A stretch of DNA of 64,000 bases from Streptomyces odontomachi (lineage in GTDB: Bacteria; Actinomycetota; Actinomycetes; Streptomycetales; Streptomycetaceae). Positions 52,494-63,111 of the stretch are shown piece after piece. The stretch is from assembly GCF_024435355.1 (NCBI RefSeq), contig NZ_JAMJWG010000001.1, positions 496,001 through 560,000 of the forward strand, read 5' to 3'. The notes under the pieces were generated by a model that saw only the letters and a program-made list of their open reading frames with translations, ran no database searches and was not told the origin of the DNA. Positions within the stretch are counted from its first letter, which is position 1, and every line of letters begins with the position of its first letter. The position numbers and the translations under genes were made by a program.

Positions 52494-52922
52494 TCAGAAC
52501 TTGAACACGTTGTTCGTGCCGATCGCGGCGAAGCATGTGTTGGTGAATATCTCCTTGTACGACACCGGCGTGCCGTTCCACGTGCCCTCGGCGACGGCCT
52601 CCACCGGGGCGTACGTGGTGGGGCAGGCCGGCACTCCCGACACGTTCGGGAGCTTGGCGAAGTCTCCGCCGACCTCGGTCAGCGCGGCGCAGGCTTCCTT
52701 GGGGGTCGGGTGGGTGCCGCCCACCGGGTCGCACTCCAGGGTCACGCTGGACGGCTGCCCGGGATTGTTCTCCACCGGGATGAGGCCGAGGACGAGCGAG
52801 CTGGCCGCGGTCGTCGCGTCGTCGGCGGCGCTGGCCACACCGCCCGCGCCCAGCGCGAACGCTGTTGCGGCGGTGGCGGCGACGACGGCGGTGCGGGATC
52901 TGAGGAACGATCTGACGTTCAT
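52494..52922 (-). CDS. Secreted subtilisin-inhibitor-like (SSI) protease inhibitor
   Basis: The 142-residue precursor has a signal peptide (RSFLRSRTAVVAATAATAF, cleavage probably after GGVASA) and an SSI domain with four cysteines: CDPVGGTHPTPKEACAAL and GVPACPTTYAPV, ending in the typical NVFKF tail. SSI proteins are exported dimers that block subtilisin- and trypsin-like proteases. The reactive-site loop reads ACPTTY, which puts Thr at P1 where Met, Lys or Arg is usual. The ATG at 52922 has GGAGG five bases upstream. Monocistronic, with two hairpins downstream. Confidence 0.9.
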   Translation of the reverse strand: MNVRSFLRSRTAVVAATAATAFALGAGGVASAADDATTAASSLVLGLIPVENNPGQPSSVTLECDPVGGTHPTPKEACAALTEVGGDFAKLPNVSGVPACPTTYAPVEAVAEGTWNGTPVSYKEIFTNTCFAAIGTNNVFKF

Positions 52923-53169
52923 CTCTACCTCCAGTGTCCGTGGTCGGATACCGCCAGCGTGCGCCCGGCGGGCAGGTGCCCGGACAGCACAGCGGCCGCG
53001 ACGGGCAGATGCCGCCGCGGCCGGGTGTGCGTGCCGGTGGCCCGCCATCCCCCGTCGGCCGGCGGACGGGAAGAACCTAGAGCCAGCCGCCGGTCAACGG
53101 GGCGTGCGGAATGAGCCATTGCTGAACAGCTCCTGTGGGTGGACCGCACGTCGGATAACGGAAATACGA

Positions 53170-54711
53170 TCAGACAATCCCCTCGGCAATCTCGGCCTGT
53201 TCCCAGTCCGAGCCATACGCGGACGTGTCCGGCGTGCCGTAGGTGCGGCGTGCCACGTACCACCACACGCTGGCCAGAATCAGTACCGCGGCCAGCGCGA
53301 TCACCGCGTAGTTCATGGAGTCGACGGTGATCGGCGACGACTGCGGCAGGCAGAAGAGGACGGTCACGAACGCCACCCAGACCACGGCCACCCAGCCGAC
53401 CGGGCGGCTCCAGCGCCCCAGGTGCCACGGGCCGCGCTGGAAGCGGTCGCCCGCCCGCAGCCGCAGCAGCACCGGAATGGCGTACGCCGGGGTGATCCCG
53501 ATGACGTTGATCGCCGTCACCGCGCCGTACGCGGTCGTGGAGTACAGCGAGGGCAGGGCCAGCACGCAGGCCACCACGACGGCCAGCCACACCGCCGGCA
53601 CCGGGGTCTGGGTACGGCTGGAGACCTTGCGCCAGAGTGCGGAGCCCGGCAGGGCGTTGTCCCGGCTGAACGCGAACACCATGCGACTGGCCGCGGCCAC
53701 CTCGGCGTTGCCGCAGAACAGCTGTGCCACGATCACCACCAGCAGCAGCACCTCCGCGCCGCCGGTACCCAACGAGTCCAGCAGGATCTGCGCGGGCGGC
53801 ACCCCGGTCGGGCTGTTCTGGGTGCCCGCGTAGTTCTGTATGGAGAAGGTCAGACCCGCCAGCAGCACGAATCCGGCGAGCCACGACACCCAGATCGAAC
53901 GCACTATGCCCCGGGCCGCGGAGACCGAGGCGTTGGAGGTCTCCTCGGAGAGGTGCGCGGAGGCGTCGTAGCCGCAGAAGGTGTACTGCGCCAGCAGCAG
54001 ACCGATCGCCGCCACGTACAGCGGGTTCGACCAGCCGGTGTCGTTGTTGAACTTGGTGAACACGAACGAAACGGACTGGTGGTGGTCGGGCACGATGGCC
54101 AGCACGGCGACGATCAGCGCCACCCCCGCCAGATGCCACCACACGCTGGCCGAGTTGAGCAGGCTCACCAGCCGCACACCGAACAGGTTCAGCACCGCGT
54201 GCAGCAGCAGGATCGCGCAGAAGATCAGCATGGTGGAACCGGGGGTGGGCGTGAAGCCCCACTTCAGGTTGAGGAAGGCACCGGTGAACAGCGCGGCACC
54301 GTAGTCGATTCCGGCGATCGCGCCGAGCAACCCCAGGAGGTTCAGCCAGCCCGTGTACCAACCCCAGCGGCGCCCGCCGAGCCGGTCCGCCATGTAGTAC
54401 AGCGCACCGGACGTCGGATAGGCGCTCGTCACCTCGGCCAGCGCCATGCCGATGAAGAGCACGAAGAGCCCGACCCCGGCCCAGCCCCACAGCATGACCG
54501 CGGGCCCGCCGGTGTTCAGGCCGAACCCGTACAGGGTCATGCAGCCGGACAGGATCGAGATGACGGAGAAACTGATGGCGAAGTTGCCGAAGCCACCCAT
54601 ACGGCGGGCCAGTACGGGGCGATAGCCCAGTTCACGTAGTCGTCGTTCTTCGTCGTGCGGCGGAGTCTTGCCGTCGGGCACGTTCGAACTCGACCAGGGG
54701 GCGCGGGGCAC
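53170..54711 (-). CDS. APC-superfamily amino-acid permease
   Basis: The 513-residue protein has 12 membrane segments and the amino-acid/choline transporter pattern: FAISFSVISILSGCMTLYG in segment 1, YPTSGALYYM after segment 2, GYDASAHLSEET in the cytoplasmic loop and VFAFSRDNALPGS before segment 9. The ACT subgroup takes up GABA, amino acids or choline. The GTG at 54711 has GGAGG eight bases upstream. It stands alone; substrate not determinable. Confidence 0.87.
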   Translation of the reverse strand: MPRAPWSSSNVPDGKTPPHDEERRLRELGYRPVLARRMGGFGNFAISFSVISILSGCMTLYGFGLNTGGPAVMLWGWAGVGLFVLFIGMALAEVTSAYPTSGALYYMADRLGGRRWGWYTGWLNLLGLLGAIAGIDYGAALFTGAFLNLKWGFTPTPGSTMLIFCAILLLHAVLNLFGVRLVSLLNSASVWWHLAGVALIVAVLAIVPDHHQSVSFVFTKFNNDTGWSNPLYVAAIGLLLAQYTFCGYDASAHLSEETSNASVSAARGIVRSIWVSWLAGFVLLAGLTFSIQNYAGTQNSPTGVPPAQILLDSLGTGGAEVLLLVVIVAQLFCGNAEVAAASRMVFAFSRDNALPGSALWRKVSSRTQTPVPAVWLAVVVACVLALPSLYSTTAYGAVTAINVIGITPAYAIPVLLRLRAGDRFQRGPWHLGRWSRPVGWVAVVWVAFVTVLFCLPQSSPITVDSMNYAVIALAAVLILASVWWYVARRTYGTPDTSAYGSDWEQAEIAEGIV

Positions 54712-54826
54712 GGTGTTACCTCCATGAACAACAGACGACGGACGAAAATGTGAACATCAGGGGTGAAAGCACAAAGACGGCAAACCGGCGGCGCCACGGG
54801 ATCACCGCGGCGGCGGCCGGGCGGCA

Positions 54827-55828
54827 CTAACTGCCGGGGGAGCCGTCCAGCGATGCCAGGCACCGGGTGCGGGCCTGGACGAACAGCTCGATCGCCTCGG
54901 TCGTGTCCTGCGGATTGGACCCGCGGTACACCCAGGGCACGGGGGTGTAGTACGGCCCGAGCGCCTGGAACACCCAGGCGGCTTCTCGGAACTGGATGGC
55001 CCCCCACAGCCCGTGGGCGAGATGGCTGAGGTCCAGGAGCGAGCACTCCTGGGGAGAGACGTGGTCGAACCAGTCGTAGAAGGCGCGCCGCGCCTCCCGG
55101 GTGGCGTCCTCCGACACCCAGTGCAGGTCCAGCGCCTTGTCCCGGCGCTCATCGCGCCGGCGGTACCGCTCGACGTGCAGGTACAGCGGCAGCACGTGCA
55201 GCGCGGAGCCGGTCGGTGCCGACGCGACCGCCCAGTGCACGAAGTTGACGGCCTCGGTCAGCCGGCCGCCGGTGCTGGGACGGATGTACAGGAACTGCAA
55301 CATCCGGTGGTAGGCCTCGCGGTTGAACGGGTCCCGCTTGTCGGCCTGCGCGAGCAGACCCCACGGGCCCAGCGGCAGCATCGGCTCCGGTGGTGCGGTG
55401 CGGTGCTCCGGCCACTGCTGCCACTCGTCCAACCGTGCCAGTGCCAGGAGGCACACCCACGGCACCGGATCGTCCTCGGCGGTGCGGGCCGCGATCCGGC
55501 AGGCCTCCCAGGCCGACTGCCACAACTCCTGGGTGTGCCGGCTGCCCTCACGGTGCGCCCGCAGTGCGCGCTCCACCGCGACCCGGCCGTACATCACCGC
55601 CGCCGCCACGCTCTGACGCTCCTCGGAGCGCCAGGCGTCGATCAGGTCGGTGCCGGCCGCCGCGGCGGCGAGGACCTGGGTGCGCTGGGTCCACACGGCC
55701 CAGTTGGTGGTGGCCTCCAGCAGGTTCCGCATGGACATCCAGCGTCCCGCCCGCAGTTCCTGAAGGGCGATACGGAGGTCGGAGTCATGCGCCGCAGGAT
55801 GGTACGCAGGACGAAACCCGGGGGACAT
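54827..55828 (-). CDS. Conserved actinobacterial protein of unknown function
   Basis: The 333-residue protein is helix-rich, with many Trp, Arg and Leu (AYHPAAHDSDLRIALQELRA, WTQRTQVLAAAAAG, WEACRIAARTAEDDPVPWVC, ALARLDEWQQW), suggesting a tetratricopeptide-like helical repeat. No signal peptide, membrane segment or catalytic motif is visible. I think the family is common in streptomycetes but cannot name a function. I chose the ATG at 55828 because the conserved-looking region begins there; an ATG at 55960 has the better ribosome-binding site (GGAGAA) and would add 44 residues. Confidence 0.65.
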   Translation of the reverse strand: MSPGFRPAYHPAAHDSDLRIALQELRAGRWMSMRNLLEATTNWAVWTQRTQVLAAAAAGTDLIDAWRSEERQSVAAAVMYGRVAVERALRAHREGSRHTQELWQSAWEACRIAARTAEDDPVPWVCLLALARLDEWQQWPEHRTAPPEPMLPLGPWGLLAQADKRDPFNREAYHRMLQFLYIRPSTGGRLTEAVNFVHWAVASAPTGSALHVLPLYLHVERYRRRDERRDKALDLHWVSEDATREARRAFYDWFDHVSPQECSLLDLSHLAHGLWGAIQFREAAWVFQALGPYYTPVPWVYRGSNPQDTTEAIELFVQARTRCLASLDGSPGS

Positions 55829-56095
55829 CAGCCTTGGACCCCAACGCGCGGGTGACGGACGGACAGAACTGGCAACGCGGTGCTCCGCAGAAGTACGTGG
55901 GGGGACTGCCTGGACGGCGGCCAGTGTAGAGGTGCGGGTTCCGGTGAACGGAAGGATCATCGGCCGTTCTCCACGCATAGTTGCGAAATGGATATAGAGA
56001 GTGAGCGCTGGTCGGCGGGTGCGCTTGACGGTGTCAGGCGCCTGGACCAGGCTGGCGCGCGGCATTGATCACCCACGAGGTACGGAAGTGACACC

Positions 56096-57537
<1,442 letters not shown>

Positions 57538-57541
<4 letters not shown>

Positions 57542-58989
57542 CCGTCACCACCACCGGGCCGCTGCCGGACGCGCCCTACGACGTCGCCGTCATCGGAGCC
57601 GGCGTGGTCGGCTCCGCCATCGCCCGCGAACTCGCCCGCCACCGTGGCCTGCGGGTCGCGCTCGTGGAGGCGAACGGCGACGTCGGCGAGGGCACGTCGA
57701 AGGCCAACACGGCGATCCTGCACACCGGATTCGACGCCGTGCCCGGCTCCCTCGAAGCCCGCCTGATGCGCGAGGGGTCGGCGCTCCTCGCCGGCTACGC
57801 CGCCGAGACCGGCATCCCGCTGGAGCGCACCGGTGCCCTGCTGGTCGCCTGGGACGCCGACCAGCACGCCGTGCTGCCCGAACTCGCCGCCAAGGCACGC
57901 CGCAACGGTGTCGACGACACCCGCATCCTCGAACCGGCCGAGCTCTACGCCCGTGAGCCCCGGCTGGGCCCGGGCGCCCTCAGCGCCCTCGCCGTCCCGG
58001 GCGAGAGCATCATCTGTCCCTGGACGACCACCCTCGCCTACGCCACCCAGGCCGTCCTCGCCGGCGTCGACCTGCACCTCGGCTGCCGGGTGCGGCGCAT
58101 CCGCGACCGCGCCGGCCGGCACGAGGTGACCAGCGGGCGCGGCGTGCTGCACGCCCGTTACCTGGTCAACGCCGCGGGCCTGGACGCCGACGCCGTCGAC
58201 GCACTGATCGGCCGGCACGACTTCACGGTGAGCCCGCGGCGCGGCCAACTGCTCGTCTACGACACGTTCGCCCGCGCTCTCGTCCGGCACATCCTGCTGC
58301 CCGTGCCCACCGCGCTCGGCAAGGGGGTGCTCGTCGCGCCGACCGTGCACGGCAACGTGCTGCTCGGCCCGACCGCCGAGGACCTGCACGACAAGCGGGC
58401 CACCGAGTCCACCGCCGAAGGGCTCGCGGCGCTCCGCGAGAAGGGCCGGCGCATCCTGCCCGACCTCCTCGACGAGGAGGTCACCGCCGTCTACGCCGGG
58501 CTGCGGGCGGCCACCGAACACGACGACTACCAGATCCGGGCGGATGCCGAACGGCGCACGGTCACGGTGGGCGGGATCCGCTCCACCGGACTCACCGCGT
58601 CCCTCGGCATCGCGTCCCACGTCGCCGGCCTGCTCGCCGATGCCGGCCTCGACCTTCCCGCCCCCGACGACCTGCCGCCGCTGCGCATGCCGTCGCTCGG
58701 CAGGGACACCCCGCGCCCCTGCGAGCAGCCGGCGCTCGTCGCCGCCGACCCCGCGTACGGCACCCTCGTCTGCTACTGCGAGCGGGTCTCACGGGGCGAG
58801 GTACGCGACGCGCTCGCCGCCCCCGTGCCCCCGGCCTCCCTGGCCGGACTGCGGCGCCGCACCCGGGTGCTCAGCGGCCGCTGCCAGGGGTTCGCCTGCG
58901 GCGCGCAGGTACGCGACCTGTTCGAGCGGTCGCGGGCCGTCGGGCCGGTCACCGGAGCACCTCCGTGGGGTGCGGCGGGGTCGGGATGA
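57538..58989 (+). CDS. Glycerol-3-phosphate dehydrogenase/oxidase-like flavoprotein with C-terminal BFD-like [2Fe-2S] domain
   Basis: The 483-residue protein has a DAO-type FAD fold (VAVIGAGVVGSAIARELARH; ANTAILHTGFDA) and, after about residue 400, a bacterioferritin-ferredoxin-like domain with four cysteines in CYCERVSRGEV and GRCQGFACGAQV. GlpA-type glycerol-3-phosphate dehydrogenases share this build. In Thermococcus-type enzymes the iron-sulfur piece is a separate subunit. It is translationally coupled to the kinase gene and followed by an NADH-oxidase-like flavoprotein. The function follows from family and order; other 2-hydroxy acids are possible. Confidence 0.8.
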
Positions 58990-59109
58990 GCCGGCGGTCG
59001 TGGCAGCGCAGCGGTGCGTGACACCGTGGGCGGGGAAACGAGGGGCACGGCAGGAGTGGTGGGCACGGTGCGTGCAGACGACGGGGCGGGCAGCGCAGAG
59101 GAGGCGGTG

Positions 59110-60369
59110 ATGGGCGCGACGCAGCCACTGCCGTTGCGGACCGTGGACGTGCTGGTCGTCGGTGCCGGCCCCGCCGGTCTGGCCGCCGCTGCCACCCTGG
59201 CAGCCGGGGGCGCCGGCGGCGTCCTGGTGATCGACCGCGAGCAGCAGGCCGGCGGTGTGCCGAAGTACTGCCGGCACGGTGGCTTCGGCCGGCCGGGCGG
59301 CCCGCGCACCGGGCCCGAGTACGCGGCGCGGGCCGTCGAGTACGCGGTCAGGTCGGGCGCCGAGCTGCGCACCGGGGTCACCGCCCTCGGCTGGGCGGGT
59401 CCGCGCACCCTCGCCGTCACCAGCCCGCAGGGCCCCGAGCAGCTCGCCGCGCGCGGCGTCCTGCTCGCCACCGGAGCACGCGAACGCCCCCGCGCCGCAC
59501 GCCTCGTGCCGGGCACCCGGCCCGCGGGCGTGTTCACCGCCGGGGAGCTGTTGCAGATGGTCCACCTGTACGGGCTTCCGGTGGGCTCGCGCGCCGTCGT
59601 CGTCGGCGCCGAACCGGTGAGCTACCCGGTGCTGGACGCCCTGCGGCAGGCCGGCACCGCCGCGGTCGCGATGGTCACCGCCCACCCGCACGGCCAGGGC
59701 GGCCGGGCCCGCGCCCAACGTGCCCGACTGCTCCGCGGTGTACCGCTGCTGACCGGGGCACACGTCACGGAACTGCGCGGCAGGACCCGGCTGACGGGTC
59801 TGGGGCTACGGCACGACGACGGTCGCACCGCCACGCTGCACTGCGACACGGTGATCTTCACGGGCGATCTCGTCCCCGACCACGAACTGGCCAGGAGCGG
59901 CGGCCTGCTGCTCGACCGGGGCACCCGAGGCCCCTGCGTCGACCAGGACCTGCGCACCTCATGCGAGGGCGTCTTCGCCGCCGGCGGGGGACTGCACGCC
60001 GTCGAGAGCGCGGCCACGGCGGCCCACCAGGGCGCGCTCGCCGCCCGGTCGATGCTCCGCCACCTGACGGGGACCGCCCCGGCCTGGCCGGAACCGGAGG
60101 AGGACCTCGTCCCGGTACGCGTCGAGGCACCGTTGCGCTGGATCGCACCCCACCGCATCCTCCCGGGTGCTCCTGCCGGCACCGGATTCCTGCTGTCCAC
60201 GGACGCGTTCCTCATCCGGCCCACCCTGGTCGTCACCCAGGACGGACGGGTCCTGCACCGCGAACGCCACCACCGCACGGCCGTCCCGAACCGGACCGTC
60301 CGGCTCTCCGGCGCCTGGCTGCCTCGGGTGAGCGCCGGCGGGGGACCGGTGCATGTCGCCGTCGAGTGA
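59110..60369 (+). CDS. NAD(P)/FAD-dependent oxidoreductase (NOX or GlpB-like partner)
   Basis: The 419-residue protein is a two-dinucleotide flavoprotein: FAD site VLVVGAGPAGLAAAATLA, the segment GGVPKYCRHGGFG, an ATGARERPRAAR motif, an NAD site around GSRAVVVGAEPVSYPVL and a C-terminal AAGGGLHAVESAATAA. It resembles the NADH-oxidase alpha subunits paired with glycerol-3-phosphate or opine oxidases. The NAD loop (VVGAEPVSY) lacks the standard GxGxxG, so NAD binding may be weak. The ATG at 59110 follows AGGAGGC. Third gene of the unit. Confidence 0.78.
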   Translation: MGATQPLPLRTVDVLVVGAGPAGLAAAATLAAGGAGGVLVIDREQQAGGVPKYCRHGGFGRPGGPRTGPEYAARAVEYAVRSGAELRTGVTALGWAGPRTLAVTSPQGPEQLAARGVLLATGARERPRAARLVPGTRPAGVFTAGELLQMVHLYGLPVGSRAVVVGAEPVSYPVLDALRQAGTAAVAMVTAHPHGQGGRARAQRARLLRGVPLLTGAHVTELRGRTRLTGLGLRHDDGRTATLHCDTVIFTGDLVPDHELARSGGLLLDRGTRGPCVDQDLRTSCEGVFAAGGGLHAVESAATAAHQGALAARSMLRHLTGTAPAWPEPEEDLVPVRVEAPLRWIAPHRILPGAPAGTGFLLSTDAFLIRPTLVVTQDGRVLHRERHHRTAVPNRTVRLSGAWLPRVSAGGGPVHVAVE

Positions 60370-60415
60370 TCGGGATGAACGAGGCTGAGGGGTGAGGTGA
60401 GGCTGTTGATGGGGC

Positions 60416-61180
60416 TCAGCGGTCCTCGAACGACCCGTGGCGGCCCGCCCCTGCCGTGAAGCGCGCCGCACCCTCCGCCGCCGCAACCAGGACGCCCATG
60501 CCATGGCGGAGCTCCCCGGCCATCGCCGCCTGCTCGTCGAGGCCCTCCTGGTCCAGGACCGAGGCCCGGTCCGCACGCAGGCACGCCTGCGGGAACCGCG
60601 CGATCTGCGCCGCCAGTTCCTCCGCCTGCGCGCGGGCGCTGCCGGGCGGCACCACACGGTCGGCCAGACCCATGGCCAGGGCCTCGGCGGCGGGTACGGG
60701 ACGGCCCGTGAGGATCATGTCCATGGCCCGGCCGGTGCCGATCAGCCGGGGCAGTCGCACCGTGCCGCCGTCGATCAGCGGCACCCCCCACCGCCGGCAG
60801 TACACCCCGAACACCGCGGTCTCCTCAGCGACCCGCAGATCGCACCAGAGCGCCAGCTCCAGGCCGCCCGCCACCGCATGCCCGGCGACCGCCGCGATCA
60901 CCGGCTTGGACAGCCGCAGCCGGGTCGGGCCCATCGGCCCGTCACCGTCCGGCGCGACGCGGTTGCCGCGTTCGGTACCGATCGCCTTGAGGTCGGCGCC
61001 CGCGCAGAACGTGCCGCCTTCGCCCCACAACACCGCCACCCGCGCCGCGTCGTCGGCTTCGAAGGCGCGGAAGGCGTCGGCGAGCGCGGCGGCGGTGGCG
61101 CCGTCGACCGCGTTGCGCGCCTCGGGCCTGGCCAATACCACGGTCGTGACGTGCCCTTCGCGCTCACTGCGCACCGACAT
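60416..61180 (-). CDS. Crotonase-fold (enoyl-CoA hydratase-like) protein with altered active site
   Basis: The 254-residue protein has a full crotonase domain with the oxyanion-hole motif GGTFCAGADLKAIG and AGHAVAGGLELALWCDLRVA. The two glutamates of true hydratases are not present: the first lies in a stretch reading CRRWGVPLIDGG and the second is Asp in RAMDMILTG. A plain hydratase function is therefore doubtful; isomerase, hydrolase or decarboxylase activity is possible. The ATG at 61180 has GGAAGGG seven bases upstream. Convergent with the NOX-like gene and divergent from the sulfotransferase gene. Confidence 0.82.
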   Translation of the reverse strand: MSVRSEREGHVTTVVLARPEARNAVDGATAAALADAFRAFEADDAARVAVLWGEGGTFCAGADLKAIGTERGNRVAPDGDGPMGPTRLRLSKPVIAAVAGHAVAGGLELALWCDLRVAEETAVFGVYCRRWGVPLIDGGTVRLPRLIGTGRAMDMILTGRPVPAAEALAMGLADRVVPPGSARAQAEELAAQIARFPQACLRADRASVLDQEGLDEQAAMAGELRHGMGVLVAAAEGAARFTAGAGRHGSFEDR

Positions 61181-61348
61181 GCTGTCGCCCTTCCTGTCGC
61201 CTGACCGGGGGACGCCCTGCGCCTGCGCGGCCGCGTCCGGTTGCGTGGGTGCCGTCTCCCGTCGCGCCGGTCCTGTCCCGTGGCCCATCATCCACAAATT
61301 CGGTTGCGTGGCACGTTCGCGATCTCGTTACCTGGCGGTGTGACGCCG

Positions 61349-62155
61349 ATGACGACAGGACGTACCGACACGTACTTCGTCTGCGCGACACCGCGTACCG
61401 GCAGCTCGTTGCTGCTCGGGCTGATGGAGTCCACCGGGGTGGCCGGCCGACCCCAGGCGTACTTCCGGGCGCCCGACGAGGAGCTGTGGGCGGAGCGCTG
61501 GGGCCTTGACCGCGGTGCCCAGGGCCGCGTCGACTACGCGGACTTCGTGCGGGCCGCGCTCACCGCCGGCCGCAGCGAGAACGGCGTCTTCGGCGCCAAG
61601 CTGATGTGGGGCACCCTCGACGAGGTCGTCGAGAAGCTGGCCGGGGTCCACCCGGACCTGGCCGGGCGGGACACCGCACTGTTGGAGCGGGCCTTCGGCC
61701 GTACCCGGTTCGTCTACCTGCACCGTGACGACATCCTGGCGCAGGCGGTCTCCTGGCTGCGCGCCGAGCAGACCGGCACCTGGTACATCGGCGGCCACGG
61801 CGAGATCGGCGGCGGGGCGGCCGGCGGCGGATCGCCCCGGTTCGACGCGGCCGGCATCGACCGGTGGATCCGCACCATCCGCGAGCACAACGCGGCATGG
61901 CAGGCGTGGTTCGCCGCGACGGGCATCCGGCCCCACACGGTGCGCTACGAGGATCTGGCCGCCGATCCGGCCGCCGTGGTCCGCGGCATCCTCGACTTCC
62001 TCGGTCTTGCCCTGCCCGAGGGGCGAGGCGTGCGGGCCTGGCACAGGCGCCAGGCGGACGGGCTCAATGCCGCGTGGATGGAGCGATACCGCGCCATGTA
62101 CCGCGGGGACGGGCACCTGGACGGGCCGCTTGAGGCTCCTGGGGACCAGGACTAG
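61349..62155 (+). CDS. Stf0-type sulfotransferase
   Basis: The 268-residue protein belongs to the Stf0 family, whose known mycobacterial member sulfates trehalose at position 2 using PAPS. The 5'-phosphosulfate loop is ATPRTGSSLLLGLMESTG (residues 10-27) and the 3'-phosphate region is YLHRDDILAQAVSWLRAEQTGTWY. It is cytoplasmic. No strong ribosome-binding site is seen for the ATG at 61349 or the GTG at 61340. Product unknown; no sulfation cofactor genes are nearby. Confidence 0.85.
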   Translation: MTTGRTDTYFVCATPRTGSSLLLGLMESTGVAGRPQAYFRAPDEELWAERWGLDRGAQGRVDYADFVRAALTAGRSENGVFGAKLMWGTLDEVVEKLAGVHPDLAGRDTALLERAFGRTRFVYLHRDDILAQAVSWLRAEQTGTWYIGGHGEIGGGAAGGGSPRFDAAGIDRWIRTIREHNAAWQAWFAATGIRPHTVRYEDLAADPAAVVRGILDFLGLALPEGRGVRAWHRRQADGLNAAWMERYRAMYRGDGHLDGPLEAPGDQD

Positions 62156-62174
62156 GGTTCCCCAGAGGACGAGC

Positions 62175-62188
62175 TTGAAAGCTTTCAA
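62175..62188. promoter_or_regulatory. Perfect 14-bp palindrome before rhaM (LacI-type operator candidate)
   Basis: TTGAAAGCTTTCAA is a perfect palindrome centred on GC, 64 bases before rhaM. LacI-family repressors control rhamnose genes in streptomycetes and use such sites. No LacI gene is adjacent in this window. Confidence 0.65.
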
Positions 62189-62251
62189 CCGCCAACCGCC
62201 CTTGCCCCGCCTTCTCGCCCCCCGCCCCTACGGAGCACTCCGGGACTGCCT

Positions 62252-62572
62252 GTGCAGCGTGTCTGTTTCCTGTTGAAGGTCCGCCGTGATCGCATCGACG
62301 AGTACCGCGCGCGCCACGCCGAGGTGTGGCCCGAGATGCTGGCCGCGCTGTCCCGTACGGGGTGGCACAACTACTCGCTCTTCCTCCGCGAGGACGGCCT
62401 GCTCGTGGGCTATCTGGAGACCGAGGACTTCGAGCGGGCCCGCGCCGCGATGGACGAGACGGACGTCAACGCCCGCTGGCAGGCGGAGATGGCCGAGTTC
62501 TTCGAGGATCTGGACGAGGCCGCCCCCGACGGCGCGATGCGCCCGCTCACCGAGGTCTTCCACCTGGCCTGA
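62252..62572 (+). CDS. rhaM: L-rhamnose mutarotase
   Basis: The 106-residue protein is RhaM, which interconverts alpha- and beta-L-rhamnose. Tyr18, His22 and Tyr41 fall exactly at the positions of the active-site residues known in the E. coli enzyme (104 residues). The GTG at 62252 begins the usual family start (QRVCFLLKV). No other rhamnose gene is in the window, so it is separated from the rest of the pathway. The palindrome upstream suggests sugar control. Confidence 0.92.
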   Translation: MQRVCFLLKVRRDRIDEYRARHAEVWPEMLAALSRTGWHNYSLFLREDGLLVGYLETEDFERARAAMDETDVNARWQAEMAEFFEDLDEAAPDGAMRPLTEVFHLA

Positions 62573-62602
62573 CGGACCCTTCGTCCGGCCTGCCGCACGG
62601 CC

Positions 62603-62806
62603 CTACCGCTCATGGCCCGGGAGCCGTCCGCCACTCCCGGGCAGCTCCTCGCGCCCCGTTTCGGTCCCCGCGGGAAGTCGCTGGTAGGAGAACTGCTCGT
62701 GCTCCTCGTCGCGATGCCTCTCCGCCCGCTTGGCCCGCTTCAGAACGAGCAGGGTGACGGGTCCACTGAGCAGGGTGACCACCGGTACGAGCGCCCACCA
62801 CGTCAT
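62603..62806 (-). CDS. Small single-span membrane protein
   Basis: The 67-residue protein has one membrane segment (WWALVPVVTLLSGPVTLLVL, residues 3-22) followed by a charged cytoplasmic tail (KRAKRAERHRDEEHEQ). The ATG at 62806 has GAGAGGA upstream. I do not recognise the family. Convergent with rhaM; a weak hairpin (62573-62587) lies between them. Confidence 0.55.
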   Translation of the reverse strand: MTWWALVPVVTLLSGPVTLLVLKRAKRAERHRDEEHEQFSYQRLPAGTETGREELPGSGGRLPGHER

Positions 62807-63111
62807 GGGCCGTCCTCTCCTGCACGGCCCGAATCCGTGCACCTGTTTCGCCAACGGGCCCCAGCTTGCCGGAGTTCTTTAGAACGGGCAAAGGCGAGGA
62901 TGCGAGATTTCCCTCCCTCGGCTACTGGACGGCGCGCTTGGTTACTGCCTAGTTTCATGCCCGTCGCCGAACTGGTGTGCTGCTCACCCAGCCGGGACCG
63001 CACCATCGCTCCTGCGCGCCGCCGACCCCTGTCCTGCGGCGCACGAAGGACGTGCCACGACCCCGAAGCATGCGATCGACGCACGACACCGAAGCCGGAG
63101 GTGAGGTCCGC
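62807..63111. other. 305-bp region between the small membrane protein and the SARP gene
   Basis: No gene seen. A moderately AT-rich stretch at 62930-62960 may hold promoter elements for the SARP gene. No clear heptameric SARP direct repeats were found here. Confidence 0.4.
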
